Under the pieces are notes generated by a model. That model did not search any database. It was not told where the DNA came from and saw only the letters and a list, made by a program, of their open reading frames with translations. The position numbers and the translations under genes are program-made. A stretch of DNA of 64,000 nt, taken from the NCBI RefSeq assembly GCF_900105185.1, contig NZ_FNTJ01000003.1, positions 62,001-126,000 on the forward strand, given 5' to 3'. The stretch comes from Pseudomonas saponiphila (lineage in GTDB: Bacteria; Pseudomonadota; Gammaproteobacteria; Pseudomonadales; Pseudomonadaceae). This document shows positions 33,411 to 43,059 of the stretch, piece after piece (position 1 is the first letter of the stretch; the number at the start of each line of letters is the position of its first letter).

Positions 33411-34330
33411 ACAAAGGTGTAATGCGCCCCGGCCATGTGCAGCTGCGTGTACTGGACATGAGCAAGGCCTTGGAACACTACGTCGAGTTGCTGGGCCTAA
33501 TCGAGATGGACCGTGACGATCAGGGCCGTGTCTATCTCAAGGCTTGGACCGAAGTGGACAAGTTTTCCCTGGTGCTGCGTGAAGCGGATGAGCCGGGCAT
33601 GGATTTCATGGGTTTCAAGGTGATCGATGATGAGTGCCTGGTCCGTCTGACCCAGGACCTGATCGACTACGGCTGCCTGATCGAGACCATTCCCGCCGGA
33701 GAACTCAGGGGCTGTGGCCGTCGCGTGCGCTTCCAGGCATCCTCCGGGCATCACTTCGAGTTGTATGCAGACAAGGAATATACTGGAAAGTGGGGTGTGA
33801 ATGAGGTCAATCCCGAGGCATGGCCGCGCGATTTGAAAGGTATGGCGGCTGTGCGTTTCGACCACGCCCTCATGTATGGCGACCAATTGCCGGCGACTTA
33901 TGACCTGTTCACCAAGGTGCTCGGCTTCTATCTGGCCGAACAGGTGCTGGACGAAAATGGCACGCGCGTCGCCCAGTTCCTCAGCCTGTCGACCAAGGCC
34001 CACGACGTGGCCTTCATTCACCATCCGGAAAAAGGCCGCCTCCATCATGTGTCCTTCCACCTCGAAACCTGGGAAGACGTGCTTCGCGCCGCCGACCTGA
34101 TCTCCATGACCGACACCTCGATCGACATCGGCCCAACCCGCCACGGCCTCACTCACGGCAAGACCATCTACTTCTTCGACCCGTCCGGTAACCGCAACGA
34201 AGTGTTCTGCGGGGGAGATTACAACTACCCGGACCACAAACCGGTGACCTGGACCACTGACCAGCTGGGCAAGGCGATCTTTTACCACGACCGCATTCTC
34301 AACGAACGATTCATGACCGTGCTGACCTGA
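33407..34330 (+). CDS. xylE: Catechol 2,3-dioxygenase
   Basis: 307 residues, the exact family length. It cleaves catechol beside the two hydroxyls to give 2-hydroxymuconic semialdehyde. Two vicinal-oxygen-chelate modules are present, and the iron ligands are those known as His153 (RFDHALM), His214 (RLHHVSF) and Glu265 (NRNEVFC). Residues about 73-100 ([24 protein letters not shown]) differ noticeably from the TOL pWW0 protein as remembered, while flanks are nearly identical, suggesting a mosaic gene. Confidence 0.95.
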   Translation: MNKGVMRPGHVQLRVLDMSKALEHYVELLGLIEMDRDDQGRVYLKAWTEVDKFSLVLREADEPGMDFMGFKVIDDECLVRLTQDLIDYGCLIETIPAGELRGCGRRVRFQASSGHHFELYADKEYTGKWGVNEVNPEAWPRDLKGMAAVRFDHALMYGDQLPATYDLFTKVLGFYLAEQVLDENGTRVAQFLSLSTKAHDVAFIHHPEKGRLHHVSFHLETWEDVLRAADLISMTDTSIDIGPTRHGLTHGKTIYFFDPSGNRNEVFCGGDYNYPDHKPVTWTTDQLGKAIFYHDRILNERFMTVLT

Positions 34331-34364
34331 AGGCCCGGTTCGACTTATTGCAGAGATTGCGCAG

Positions 34365-35825
34365 ATGAAAGAAATCAAGCATTTCATTAACGGTGCCTTC
34401 GTCGGTTCGGCCAGCGGCAAGCTGTTCGACAATGTCAGCCCGGCCAACGGCCAGGTGATCGGCCGCGTCCACGAGGCAGGCCGCGCCGAGGTCGACGCTG
34501 CGGTCAAAGCTGCCCGTGCCGCGCTCAAGGGACCCTGGGGGAAGATGACGGTGGCCGAGCGCGCTGAGATTCTGCATCGCGTGGCCGATGGCATCACGGC
34601 GCGCTTCGACGAGTTTCTCGAGGCCGAATGCCTCGACACCGGCAAGCCCAAATCTCTGGCCAGCCACATCGACATTCCGCGCGGCGCGGCCAATTTCAAG
34701 GTGTTCGCCGACCTGCTCAAGAATGTTGCCAATGAAACCTTCGAGATGGCCACCCCGGACGGCGCCGGTGCACTCAACTACGGAGTGCGCCGGCCCAAGG
34801 GGGTGATCGGGGTGATCAGCCCGTGGAACCTGCCGCTGCTGCTGATGACCTGGAAAGTCGGCCCGGCCCTGGCCTGCGGCAACTGCGTGGTGGTCAAACC
34901 ATCCGAGGAAACCCCGCTGACCGCCACCCTGCTCGGCGAGGTGATGCAGGCCGCCGGTGTGCCGGCCGGCGTGTACAACGTGGTGCACGGTTTCGGCGGC
35001 GATTCGGCCGGGGCCTTCCTCACCGAGCACCCGGACGTCGACGCCTACACCTTCACCGGCGAGACCGGCACCGGCGAAACCATCATGCGCGCCGCGGCCA
35101 AGGGCGTGCGCCAGGTGTCGCTGGAGCTGGGCGGCAAGAACGCCGGCATCGTCTTCGCCGACTGCGATATGGACAAGGCCATCGAGGGCACCCTGCGCTC
35201 GGCCTTCGCCAACTGCGGCCAGGTCTGCCTGGGCACCGAGCGGGTGTATGTCGAGCGGCCGATCTTCGACGCGTTCGTCGCCCGCCTGAAGGCCGGCGCC
35301 GAAGCGTTGAAGATCGGCGAACCGAACGATCCAGAGGCCAATTTCGGCCCGCTGATCAGCCATAAGCACCGTGAAAAAGTCCTCAGTTACTACCAGCAGG
35401 CAGTCGACGACGGCGCCACCGTTGTCACCGGCGGCGGCGTGCCGGAGATGCCGGCGCACCTGGCCGGCGGCGCCTGGGTGCAGCCGACCATCTGGACCGG
35501 CTTGGCCGACGATTCGGCGGTGGTCACCGAGGAAATCTTCGGCCCCTGCTGCCATATCCGCCCGTTCGACAGCGAGGAGGAAGCCATTGAACTGGCCAAC
35601 AGCCTGCCTTACGGCCTGGCCTCGGCGATCTGGACCGAGAACGCTTCGCGCGCCCACCGCGTCGCCGGGCAGATTGAGGCCGGCATCGTCTGGGTCAACA
35701 GCTGGTTCCTGCGCGACCTGCGCACTGCCTTCGGCGGCAGCAAGCAGTCGGGCATCGGGCGCGAAGGGGGTGTGCACTCGCTGGAGTTCTACACCGAGCT
35801 GAAAAACATCTGTGTGAAACTCTGA
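34365..35825 (+). CDS. xylG: 2-Hydroxymuconic semialdehyde dehydrogenase
   Basis: 486 residues, ALDH superfamily. It oxidises 2-hydroxymuconic semialdehyde to 4-oxalocrotonate with NAD+ (the oxalocrotonate branch). VSLELGGKNAG carries the general-base Glu and FANCGQVCLGTERVY the catalytic Cys. NPWNL-like SPWNLPLLLMTWK is the cofactor site. It lies 34 bp after xylE, in family order. Codon use becomes strongly GC3-biased here compared with xylT and xylL. Intact. Confidence 0.94.
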   Translation: MKEIKHFINGAFVGSASGKLFDNVSPANGQVIGRVHEAGRAEVDAAVKAARAALKGPWGKMTVAERAEILHRVADGITARFDEFLEAECLDTGKPKSLASHIDIPRGAANFKVFADLLKNVANETFEMATPDGAGALNYGVRRPKGVIGVISPWNLPLLLMTWKVGPALACGNCVVVKPSEETPLTATLLGEVMQAAGVPAGVYNVVHGFGGDSAGAFLTEHPDVDAYTFTGETGTGETIMRAAAKGVRQVSLELGGKNAGIVFADCDMDKAIEGTLRSAFANCGQVCLGTERVYVERPIFDAFVARLKAGAEALKIGEPNDPEANFGPLISHKHREKVLSYYQQAVDDGATVVTGGGVPEMPAHLAGGAWVQPTIWTGLADDSAVVTEEIFGPCCHIRPFDSEEEAIELANSLPYGLASAIWTENASRAHRVAGQIEAGIVWVNSWFLRDLRTAFGGSKQSGIGREGGVHSLEFYTELKNICVKL

Positions 35826-35835
35826 GGACCTGGTC

Positions 35836-36684
35836 ATGAACGCACCGCAGCAAAGCCCTGAAATCGGTCGCGAAATCCTCGCCGCCGGCTACCGCACCAA
35901 CCTGCATGATCAGGGCGAAGGCTTCCCAGTCCTGCTGATCCACGGCTCCGGCCCCGGCGTCACCGCCTGGGCCAACTGGCGCGGGATCGTTCCGCAGCTG
36001 GCGCAGACGCGCCGGGTGGTCGCTCCGGACATGCTCGGCTTCGGCTACAGCGATCGCCCGGCTGACGGTCGGTACCATCAGCAGCGCTGGGTCGAGCATG
36101 CCATCGGCGTGCTCGACGCCCTCGGCATCCAGCAGGCTGATATCGTCGGCAACTCGTTCGGCGGCGGGCTGGCGCTGGCACTGGCCATCCGGCATCCCGA
36201 GCGGGTGCGCCGGCTGGTGCTGATGGGCAGCGTTGGAGTGAGTTTTCCAATCACGCCGGGCCTGGATGCTGTCTGGGGCTACGAGCCGTCCTTTGCCAGC
36301 ATGCGCCGGCTGATGGACGTTTTCGCCTACGACCGCAACCTGGTCAACGACGAGCTGGCCGAGCTGCGTTACCAGGCCAGTATCCGCCCCGGCTTTCAGG
36401 AATCCTTCGCCCAGATGTTCCCGGCCCCGCGCCAACGCTGGGTCGACGGGCTGGCCAGCGACGAAGCGGACATCCGCGCCTTGCCCCACGAAACACTGGT
36501 GATCCATGGCCGCGAGGACCAGGTGATTCCGCTGGCGGCCTCGCTGACCCTGGCCGAATGGATCGCCCGCGCCCAGTTGCACGTCTTCGGCCAGTGCGGC
36601 CACTGGACCCAGATTGAGCACGCCGAGCGTTTCGCCCGCCTGGTCGAGAATTTCCTCGCCGAGGCCGACGCCCTCCATTCCTGA
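35836..36684 (+). CDS. xylF: 2-Hydroxymuconic semialdehyde hydrolase
   Basis: 282 residues, alpha/beta hydrolase. It cleaves ring-fission products (ketone type from 3-methylcatechol) to 2-hydroxypenta-2,4-dienoate and an acid. HGSGPGVTAWANW forms the oxyanion loop, GNSFGGGLAL the nucleophile elbow (Ser), EDQVIPL the Asp and CGHWTQIEH the His. Spacing to xylG is 10 bp. Intact. Confidence 0.94.
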   Translation: MNAPQQSPEIGREILAAGYRTNLHDQGEGFPVLLIHGSGPGVTAWANWRGIVPQLAQTRRVVAPDMLGFGYSDRPADGRYHQQRWVEHAIGVLDALGIQQADIVGNSFGGGLALALAIRHPERVRRLVLMGSVGVSFPITPGLDAVWGYEPSFASMRRLMDVFAYDRNLVNDELAELRYQASIRPGFQESFAQMFPAPRQRWVDGLASDEADIRALPHETLVIHGREDQVIPLAASLTLAEWIARAQLHVFGQCGHWTQIEHAERFARLVENFLAEADALHS

Positions 36685-36695
36685 GAGAGACCGAT

Positions 36696-37481
36696 ATGGA
36701 CAAGACATTGATCAACGAACTCGGCGACGAGCTCTACCAGGCGATGGTCCAGCGTGAGACCGTCACGCCGCTGACCAGCCGCGGCTTCGACATCAGCGTC
36801 GAGGACGCCTACCACATCTCCCTGCGCATGCTGGAGCGGCGCCTCGCCGCCGGCGAGCGGGTGATCGGCAAGAAGATCGGCGTCACCAGCAAGGCCGTGC
36901 AGAACATGCTCGGCGTGCACCGGCCGGACTTCGGCTACCTCACCGACGCGATGGTCTACAACAGCGGCGAAGCCATGCCGATCAGCGAGCGGCTGATCCA
37001 GCCACGCGCCGAGGGCGAGATCGCCTTCATCCTCAAGAATGATTTGATGGGTCCGGGCGTGACCAATGCCGACGTGCTGGCCGCCACCGAATGCGTGATC
37101 CCCTGCTTCGAAGTGGTCGATTCGCGCATCCAGGACTGGAAGATCAAGATCCAGGACACCGTCGCGGACAACGCCTCCTGTGGGCTGTTCGTACTCGGCG
37201 ACCAGGCCGTCTCACCGCGCCAGGTCGATCTGGTCACCTGCGGCATGCTGGTGGAGAAGAACGGCCAGCTGCTCTCCACCGGCGCTGGAGCGGCTGCGCT
37301 CGGCTCGCCGGTCAACTGCGTGGCCTGGCTGGCCAACACCCTCGGCCACTTCGGCATTGGCCTGAAGGCCGGCGAAGTGATCCTGTCCGGCTCGCTGGTT
37401 CCGCTGGAACCGGTCAAGACCGGTGATTTCATGCGCGTCGAGATCGGCGGCATCGGCAGCGCCAGCGTGCGCTTCATCTGA
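36696..37481 (+). CDS. xylJ: 2-Oxopent-4-enoate hydratase
   Basis: 261 residues of the hydratase/decarboxylase family. It adds water to 2-hydroxypenta-2,4-dienoate to give 4-hydroxy-2-oxovalerate. [17 protein letters not shown] and [10 protein letters not shown] carry the metal-binding acidic residues. The decarboxylase XylI downstream is a paralogue, and the two are known to form a complex in TOL. Intact, with normal operon spacing. Confidence 0.93.
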   Translation: MDKTLINELGDELYQAMVQRETVTPLTSRGFDISVEDAYHISLRMLERRLAAGERVIGKKIGVTSKAVQNMLGVHRPDFGYLTDAMVYNSGEAMPISERLIQPRAEGEIAFILKNDLMGPGVTNADVLAATECVIPCFEVVDSRIQDWKIKIQDTVADNASCGLFVLGDQAVSPRQVDLVTCGMLVEKNGQLLSTGAGAAALGSPVNCVAWLANTLGHFGIGLKAGEVILSGSLVPLEPVKTGDFMRVEIGGIGSASVRFI

Positions 37482-37495
37482 TCGAGGACAGCCTG

Positions 37496-38434
37496 ATGAG
37501 CAAGAAACTGAAAGTAGCGATCATAGGCCCAGGCAACATCGGCACAGACCTGATGATCAAGGTGATACGCAACGCACAGTACTTGGAAATGGGGGCCATG
37601 GTGGGTATCGACCCGGCCTCCGATGGCTTGGCCCGTGCTCAGCGCATGGGTGTGGCGACCACCCATGAAGGCGTCGAAGGGTTGATCAACCTGCCGGAAT
37701 TCGCCGACATCGATTTTGTCTTCGATGCCACTAGCGCCTCCGCCCATGTGCAGAACGATGCCTTGCTGCGTCGTGCTAAACCCGGCATCCGCCTGATCGA
37801 CCTGACCCCGGCGGCCATCGGCCCTTACTGCGTACCGGTAGTGAATCTGGAAGAGCACCTCGCCAAACTCAACGTCAACATGGTCACCTGCGGTGGCCAG
37901 GCCACCATCCCGATGGTCGCCGCGGTATCGCGTGTGGCCAAGGTGCATTATGCCGAAATCGTCGCCTCGATCGCGTCGAAATCGGCTGGTCCCGGCACTC
38001 GCGCCAATATCGATGAGTTCACCGAGACCACCAGCAAGGCCATCGAAGTGATCGGCGGCGCTGCCAAGGGCAAGGCGATCATCGTCATGAACCCGGCCGA
38101 GCCGCCGCTGATCATGCGTGACACGGTGTTTGTGCTGTCCGAAACCGTCGACCAGGCACTGGTCGAGGCCAGCGTAGAGGAGATGACCAGCGCCGTGCAG
38201 GCCTACGTGCCGGGTTATCGTCTCAAGCAGAAGGTGCAGTTCGACGTGATTCCCGAATCCGCGCCGCTGCATATCCCAGACCTCGGCACATTCAGCGGTT
38301 TGAAGACCTCGATCTACCTCGAAGTCGAAGGTGCCGCCCACTACTTGCCGGCCTACGCCGGCAACCTCGACATCATGACCTCCGCCGCGCTGGCTACCGC
38401 CGAACGCATGGCGCAGTCGCTGCTGAACGCCTGA
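37496..38434 (+). CDS. xylQ: Acetaldehyde dehydrogenase (acylating)
   Basis: 312 residues. It converts acetaldehyde and CoA to acetyl-CoA with NAD+. The Rossmann motif [13 protein letters not shown] is at the N-terminus and [11 protein letters not shown] carries the catalytic Cys. It forms a channelled complex with the aldolase XylK encoded 10 bp downstream, so toxic acetaldehyde is not released. Intact. Confidence 0.94.
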   Translation: MSKKLKVAIIGPGNIGTDLMIKVIRNAQYLEMGAMVGIDPASDGLARAQRMGVATTHEGVEGLINLPEFADIDFVFDATSASAHVQNDALLRRAKPGIRLIDLTPAAIGPYCVPVVNLEEHLAKLNVNMVTCGGQATIPMVAAVSRVAKVHYAEIVASIASKSAGPGTRANIDEFTETTSKAIEVIGGAAKGKAIIVMNPAEPPLIMRDTVFVLSETVDQALVEASVEEMTSAVQAYVPGYRLKQKVQFDVIPESAPLHIPDLGTFSGLKTSIYLEVEGAAHYLPAYAGNLDIMTSAALATAERMAQSLLNA

Positions 38435-38444
38435 GGACCGAACC

Positions 38445-39482
38445 ATGACCTTCAACCCCGGCAAGAAACTCTATATCTCAGACGTAACCCTGCGCGACGG
38501 CAGCCATGCGATTCGTCACCAGTACTCGATCCAGAATGTTCAGGACATCGCCCGCGCGCTGGACAAGGCCCGCGTCGACTCCATCGAAGTGACCCACGGT
38601 GATGGCCTGCAGGGCTCCAGCTTCAATTACGGTTTCGGTGCGCACAGTGACCTGGAGTGGATCGAGGCCGCCGCCGATGTGATCCAGCACGCCCGGATTA
38701 CAGTGCTGCTATTACCCGGAATCGGCACCGTGCATGACCTGAAAGCCGCCTATGACGCCGGCGCCCGCTCGGTGCGCGTGGCCACACACTGCACCGAGGC
38801 GGATGTCTCGCGACAGCACATTGAGTATGCCCGTGAACTGGGCATGGACACCGTCGGCTTTCTAATGATGAGCCACATGATTCCGGCTGAGCAACTGGCA
38901 GCGCAAGGCAAGTTGATGGAGACCTACGGCGCACAGTGCATCTACATGGCCGATTCCGGTGGCGCGATGAACATGAACGACATCCGCGACCGCATGCGCG
39001 CTTTCAAGGCGGTGCTGAATCCGCAGACCCAGACCGGCATGCATGCGCACCACAACCTCAGCCTCGGCGTGGCCAATTCCATCATCGCGGTGGAAGAGGG
39101 CTGCGACCGCATCGACGCCTCGCTGGCTGGAATGGGCGCTGGCGCCGGCAACGCGCCGCTGGAGGTGTTCATCGCCGCCGCGGAGCGCCTCGGCTGGAAC
39201 CATGGCACCGATCTCTACACGCTGATGGACGCCGCCGACGATATCGTCAGGCCGTTGCAGGACCGTCCGGTGAGAGTTGATCGCGAAACCCTCGGCCTGG
39301 GTTATGCCGGGGTCTACTCCAGCTTCCTGCGCCACGCCGAGGTGGCAGCCGCGAAGTATGGGCTGAAGACCCTGGACATTCTCGTAGAACTGGGCAGGCG
39401 CGGGATGGTCGGTGGCCAGGAAGACATGATTGTCGACGTCGCCCTCGATCTGCTGGCAGCCCGCAAGGAGCAACAGGCATGA
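38445..39482 (+). CDS. xylK: 4-Hydroxy-2-oxovalerate aldolase
   Basis: 345 residues. It splits 4-hydroxy-2-oxovalerate to pyruvate and acetaldehyde. [15 protein letters not shown] is the DRE-type metal and substrate site, and [14 protein letters not shown] supplies the metal-binding histidines. The C-terminal communication domain is present. Its stop overlaps the xylI start (ATGA, 39479-39482). Intact. Confidence 0.94.
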   Translation: MTFNPGKKLYISDVTLRDGSHAIRHQYSIQNVQDIARALDKARVDSIEVTHGDGLQGSSFNYGFGAHSDLEWIEAAADVIQHARITVLLLPGIGTVHDLKAAYDAGARSVRVATHCTEADVSRQHIEYARELGMDTVGFLMMSHMIPAEQLAAQGKLMETYGAQCIYMADSGGAMNMNDIRDRMRAFKAVLNPQTQTGMHAHHNLSLGVANSIIAVEEGCDRIDASLAGMGAGAGNAPLEVFIAAAERLGWNHGTDLYTLMDAADDIVRPLQDRPVRVDRETLGLGYAGVYSSFLRHAEVAAAKYGLKTLDILVELGRRGMVGGQEDMIVDVALDLLAARKEQQA

Positions 39483-40273
39483 ATCGTACCCTGACCCGCG
39501 AACAGGTGCTGGCCCTGGCCGAGCACATCGAGAACGCCGAACTGCAGGCCCATGACATCCACAAGGTCACCAACGATTATCCCGAGATGACCTTCGCCGA
39601 TGCCTACGACATCCAGTGGGAAATCCGCCGGCGCAAGGAGGAGCGCGGCAACAAGATCGTCGGCCTGAAGATGGGCCTGACCTCATGGGCGAAGATGGCA
39701 CAGATGGGCGTGGAGACGCCGATCTACGGCTTTCTCGCCGACTACTTCAGCGTGCCCGACGGTGGCGTGGTGGATTGCTCCAAGCTGATCCATCCGAAGA
39801 TCGAGGCGGAAATCGCGGTGGTCACCAAGGCACCGCTGCAAGGCCCCGGTTGCCACATCGGTGACGTGATTGCAGCGATCGACTACGTGATCCCCACCGT
39901 CGAGGTGATCGACTCGCGCTACGAGAACTTCAAGTTCGACCTGATCAGCGTGGTGGCCGACAACGCCTCCTCGACCCGTTTCATCACCGGCGGCCAGATG
40001 GCCAATCTGGAGGACGTCGACCTGCGCACCCTCGGCGTGGTGATGGAGAAGAACGGTGAGGTGGTAGAACTTGGTGCCGGCGCCGCAGTGCTCGGCCATC
40101 CGCTGTCCAGCGTGGCGATGCTCGCCAACCTGCTGGCAGAGCGCGGCGAACACATACCGGCCGGCACCTTCATCATGACCGGTGGCATCACGGCTGCGGT
40201 ATCGGTGGAGCCGGGCGACAACATCACCGTGCGCTATCAGGGGCTTGGCAGCGTCTCCGCGCGCTTCATCTGA
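39479..40273 (+). CDS. xylI: 4-Oxalocrotonate decarboxylase
   Basis: 264 residues, paralogue of XylJ. It decarboxylates 2-oxohex-3-enedioate to 2-hydroxypenta-2,4-dienoate. [17 protein letters not shown] and KIEAEIAVV form the Mg site. It starts inside the xylK stop. A terminator-like hairpin follows and separates it from xylH. Intact. Confidence 0.93.
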   Translation: MNRTLTREQVLALAEHIENAELQAHDIHKVTNDYPEMTFADAYDIQWEIRRRKEERGNKIVGLKMGLTSWAKMAQMGVETPIYGFLADYFSVPDGGVVDCSKLIHPKIEAEIAVVTKAPLQGPGCHIGDVIAAIDYVIPTVEVIDSRYENFKFDLISVVADNASSTRFITGGQMANLEDVDLRTLGVVMEKNGEVVELGAGAAVLGHPLSSVAMLANLLAERGEHIPAGTFIMTGGITAAVSVEPGDNITVRYQGLGSVSARFI

Positions 40274-40280
40274 GCCATTC

Positions 40281-40301
40281 GGCCGCCCTGCCCGGGCGGC
40301 C
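40281..40301 (+). terminator. Hairpin between xylI and xylH
   Basis: GGCCGCCC and GGGCGGCC form a strong stem followed by TTCTTATT, then the xylH ribosome-binding site AGGAGG. It may attenuate transcription or protect the upstream mRNA 3' end. Confidence 0.6.
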
Positions 40302-40322
40302 TTCTTATTCAGGAGGCACAAC

Positions 40323-40514
40323 ATGCCCATTGCCCAGATCCACATTCTTGAAGGCCGCAACGACGAGCAGAAGGAAACCCTCATCCGTGAGGTCAGCGAG
40401 GCCATATCGCGCTCCCTGGATGCGCCGCTGACCAGCGTGCGAGTGATTATCACGGAGATGGCCAAGGGCCACTTCGGTATCGGCGGCGAACTGGCCAGCA
40501 AGGTCAGACGCTGA
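40323..40514 (+). CDS. xylH: 4-Oxalocrotonate tautomerase
   Basis: 63 residues including Met. It isomerises 4-oxalocrotonate between enol and keto forms. Catalytic Pro1 is exposed after Met removal ([11 protein letters not shown]), and the Arg residues of the family (Arg11, Arg39) are in place. The frame is open upstream to 40182, but ATG 40323 has AGGAGG and gives the canonical size. Last gene of the meta operon. Intact. Confidence 0.95.
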   Translation: MPIAQIHILEGRNDEQKETLIREVSEAISRSLDAPLTSVRVIITEMAKGHFGIGGELASKVRR

Positions 40515-40785
40515 AGTGGAGATGCCCAAGGGCACTTCGGGTCGAGGAACCAGACCTGCATTGGGACGCGGCCACAAAGAGCGCGGGCAAGTGACTGCCT
40601 GTTATTTTAAGCATGCCTGAAGCGAGGAAAAGTGCAGAGCGGCTGGTCCGTTTGTTACGCCGAGTTGCCTGTCTGGGTAGCGAGGTGGTTTCAAGGCCGC
40701 CCACTTGCGGTACGGAGAATTGTGGGCGGGAAATATGTGGCATATATATGCTTTCCAAAAAACAATAAAAAAGAGCGAGTCAAAA

Positions 40786-41194
40786 ATGAAGCAATATCCG
40801 AACCTAACCCGTCTGCTGGTGTGTGTGAGCGCCAGTCTGCCGCTCAGTACCCTAGCCGCTGAAGGCGGTTTCATCGAAGACACCACGGCGACGCTGCAAG
40901 CGCGCAACTATTATTTCAGTCGGGATTTCTCGGACATTGAGGGCCCCAACCAGCAGTCCAAGGCCGAAGAGTGGGCGCAGGGCTTCATTCTCAGAGTGAA
41001 TTCTGGCTACACCCAGGGCACAGTCGGTTTCGGCGTCGACCTGCTGTGAATGCTGGGCATTAAACTCGACAGTAGCCGCGAGAGGGTGAATACCGGCTTG
41101 CTACCCCTGGATAGCGGCGAGGCGGTCGATGACTTCAGCCGCCTTGGAGCGGCGCTAAAGGTGCGCCTGTCGCAGACCGAACTGAAGGCCGGGA
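40786..41194 (+). pseudogene. OprD/BenF-like outer-membrane porin, dead
   Basis: From ATG 40786, a signal peptide ([20 protein letters not shown]...LAAE) and [20 protein letters not shown] mark the OprD family, whose members near benzoate genes import aromatic acids. TGA at 41047 interrupts [14 protein letters not shown], where the family has Gly, fitting a single GGA to TGA change. The frame then continues to about 41194, where an IS5-family fragment replaces the rest. Only about 130 of some 420 codons remain. Confidence 0.82.
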
Positions 41195-41195
41195 G

Positions 41196-41474
41196 GTGAT
41201 CTGGCAGATTGCGGCCCGCCGCAGTATGTACAAGAAGCTGAGTAAGCGCAGTGCGCTGTACAAAGCCAAGCGCAAGATCGAGAAATCCAAGGCCCAAGTG
41301 CGCGCCAAAGTCGAGCACCCGTTCCGGGTGATCAAGCGCCAATTCGGCTACGTGAAGACACGCTTCCGTGGCCTGGCGAAGAACACCGCGCAGTTGGTGA
41401 CACTGTTCGCGCTGTCGAACCTGTGGATGGCGCGCCGACATTTGCTGACGAATGCAGGAGAGGTGCGTCTGTAA
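41196..41474 (+). pseudogene. IS5-family transposase, C-terminal fragment
   Basis: VEHPFRVIKRQFGYVKTRFR and NTAQLVTLFALSNLWMARRHL are the last catalytic region (Glu) and tail of an IS5-family transposase unlike the one at 30925. Only about 90 residues survive. It is fused to the broken porin gene at 41195, so a deletion joined them. Confidence 0.8.
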
Positions 41475-41485
41475 TGCGGGAAATG

Positions 41486-41510
41486 GCCGGCGCGAGGTGC
41501 TCGCGCCGGC
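41486..41510. repeat. Perfect 11-bp stem-loop behind the IS5 fragment
   Basis: GCCGGCGCGAG (41486-41496) and CTCGCGCCGGC (41500-41510) pair around GTG. It lies between the transposase stop and the likely IS end, and could block transcription from the xyl side into the BenE gene. Confidence 0.7.
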
Positions 41511-41660
41511 TATAAATCCGGAAAGAGGGGATGATTTGATCGTTTTTTAGCCGAATCACCGTTTTGAAATCGGCAAGGGCTGGAGTCAGCCAGAAATACC
41601 TGACTACTTCAGACCATCCCTAGGCTTTTCCGGGAGGTTCTTACTGACGGAGGAAAGACT

Positions 41661-42911
41661 TTGCAAACAGAGGAAAGGAATACCGCGGGTAGTGCTGAAG
41701 AAGCCAGGTCGAATCGCCTCGATAGTCACGCTCTTAGCAACGGCATCACTGCCTTTCTTTTCGGGGTGACGGGTCCCTTGGCTATCCTTATCATGGTGGG
41801 CCGTGATGGAGGTCTGAGCGATGTAGATCTCGCCTCCTGGATCTTCGGTGCCTACGGTCTCAGTGGGGTGCTGAGCCTGTACTTTTGCTGGCGATACCGG
41901 CAGCCGCTAGGGATGGCCTGGACGATCCCGGGCGCGCTGCTGCTGCCGTCGGCGCTCGACCACCTGAGCTTTGCGGAAGTCATTGGGGCCTACTGGGTAA
42001 CTGCTCTACTCATCACATTACTCGGCTGGAGCGGGCTCATTAACTGTGTGATGCGCCGCATTCCAATACCCATCGTCATGGGCATGGTCGCCGGCGTTTT
42101 CCTGCCGCTGGGAGTTAAAGTTGTCACCGCGTTTACCAGTAACGCGCTGCTCGCCACCGTAAGCCTCGGAGTATTCATGCTCTTCTCCGTCTTGCCAGCG
42201 CTAGGGAGCCGACTGCCGCCGGTGCTGGCCGCGCTGCTCGCCGGTGGCGCGGTAGCTTGGACTACGGGCGGCATCGCGCCACTGGGCGTGGTGCCAACGC
42301 TCCTAGCGCGTCCTATTATGTACATGCCAGAGTTCTCGCTGCAGGCTCTGGTAGAGATGGTCATTCCGCTCATGATAACTGTGCTGGGCATTCAGAACGC
42401 ACAGGGCTTTGCGGTACTGCAGCAGGTCGATCACCCACCGCCTGTGAAGGCCGTTACGGTGGGGTCCGGGCTGGGCTCGATGCTGTTCGCGGTGGTCGGT
42501 TCGGTGCCCGCCTGTCTTACCGGGCCGACCAACGCGATTCTCGTCTCCAGCGGCGCGCAGCATCGGCAGTGGATCGGCGGCATGGTCTTCGCTGTCTTAA
42601 TGATTATTTTTGGCCTTTTTGCACCGGTCGCAACAGCCGTTGCGTTGGCGGTGCCGCTGGCCTTGATTGGGCTAATCGGCGGACTGGCCATGATCCGGGC
42701 GTTGCAGGGCGCTTTCCAAGGCGCCTTTTGCGGCGAGTGTCCGCTTGGTGCTCTGGTCGCCTTTGTGGTGTCGGTGGCCGGTGTACCAATTCTGAATATA
42801 GGCGCTCCGTTTTGGGGTCTCGTGTTCGCATTCATCGCGTCTTGGCTACTCGAGCGTGACAGCCTGCGTAGGGTAATGGTGCCTAAGGAAACTCTGAAAA
42901 AGACTTCCTGA
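41661..42911 (+). CDS. benE: BenE-like benzoate/H+ symporter
   Basis: 416 residues starting at TTG 41661, chosen because GGAGG lies 8 bp upstream and no Met occurs until transmembrane helix 1. About 12 membrane segments are visible. GITAFLFGVTGPLAIL and FTGPTN-like LTGPTNAILVSSG correspond to the substrate-site helices of the BenE family. It should import benzoate for the meta pathway. It lies downstream of xylH and the porin remnant but is separated from them by hairpins, so it may have its own promoter. Confidence 0.85.
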   Translation: MQTEERNTAGSAEEARSNRLDSHALSNGITAFLFGVTGPLAILIMVGRDGGLSDVDLASWIFGAYGLSGVLSLYFCWRYRQPLGMAWTIPGALLLPSALDHLSFAEVIGAYWVTALLITLLGWSGLINCVMRRIPIPIVMGMVAGVFLPLGVKVVTAFTSNALLATVSLGVFMLFSVLPALGSRLPPVLAALLAGGAVAWTTGGIAPLGVVPTLLARPIMYMPEFSLQALVEMVIPLMITVLGIQNAQGFAVLQQVDHPPPVKAVTVGSGLGSMLFAVVGSVPACLTGPTNAILVSSGAQHRQWIGGMVFAVLMIIFGLFAPVATAVALAVPLALIGLIGGLAMIRALQGAFQGAFCGECPLGALVAFVVSVAGVPILNIGAPFWGLVFAFIASWLLERDSLRRVMVPKETLKKTS

Positions 42912-43059
42912 TTTTGTCAGAATATCCTGATGTCAACCGCCGAGTTGTCTGATGAGGCAGATGAGCCGGTTGCCGAAACGCGTTTCTTCAATTGCCACGC
43001 GGCGCCGGGGAACCTGATACGTCTTGGTGGTTTTCGTTCGGCGGTCTGCCGTCTAGCTA

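Noticed and set aside
34311..35837. 508-codon minus-strand ORF opposite xylG
   Set aside because: It is a shadow of the GC-rich xylG frame, with histidine- and glycine-rich composition and no family; the same applies to the long antisense ORFs over xylE/xylG (33497-34777) and xylJ/xylQ (36956-38464).
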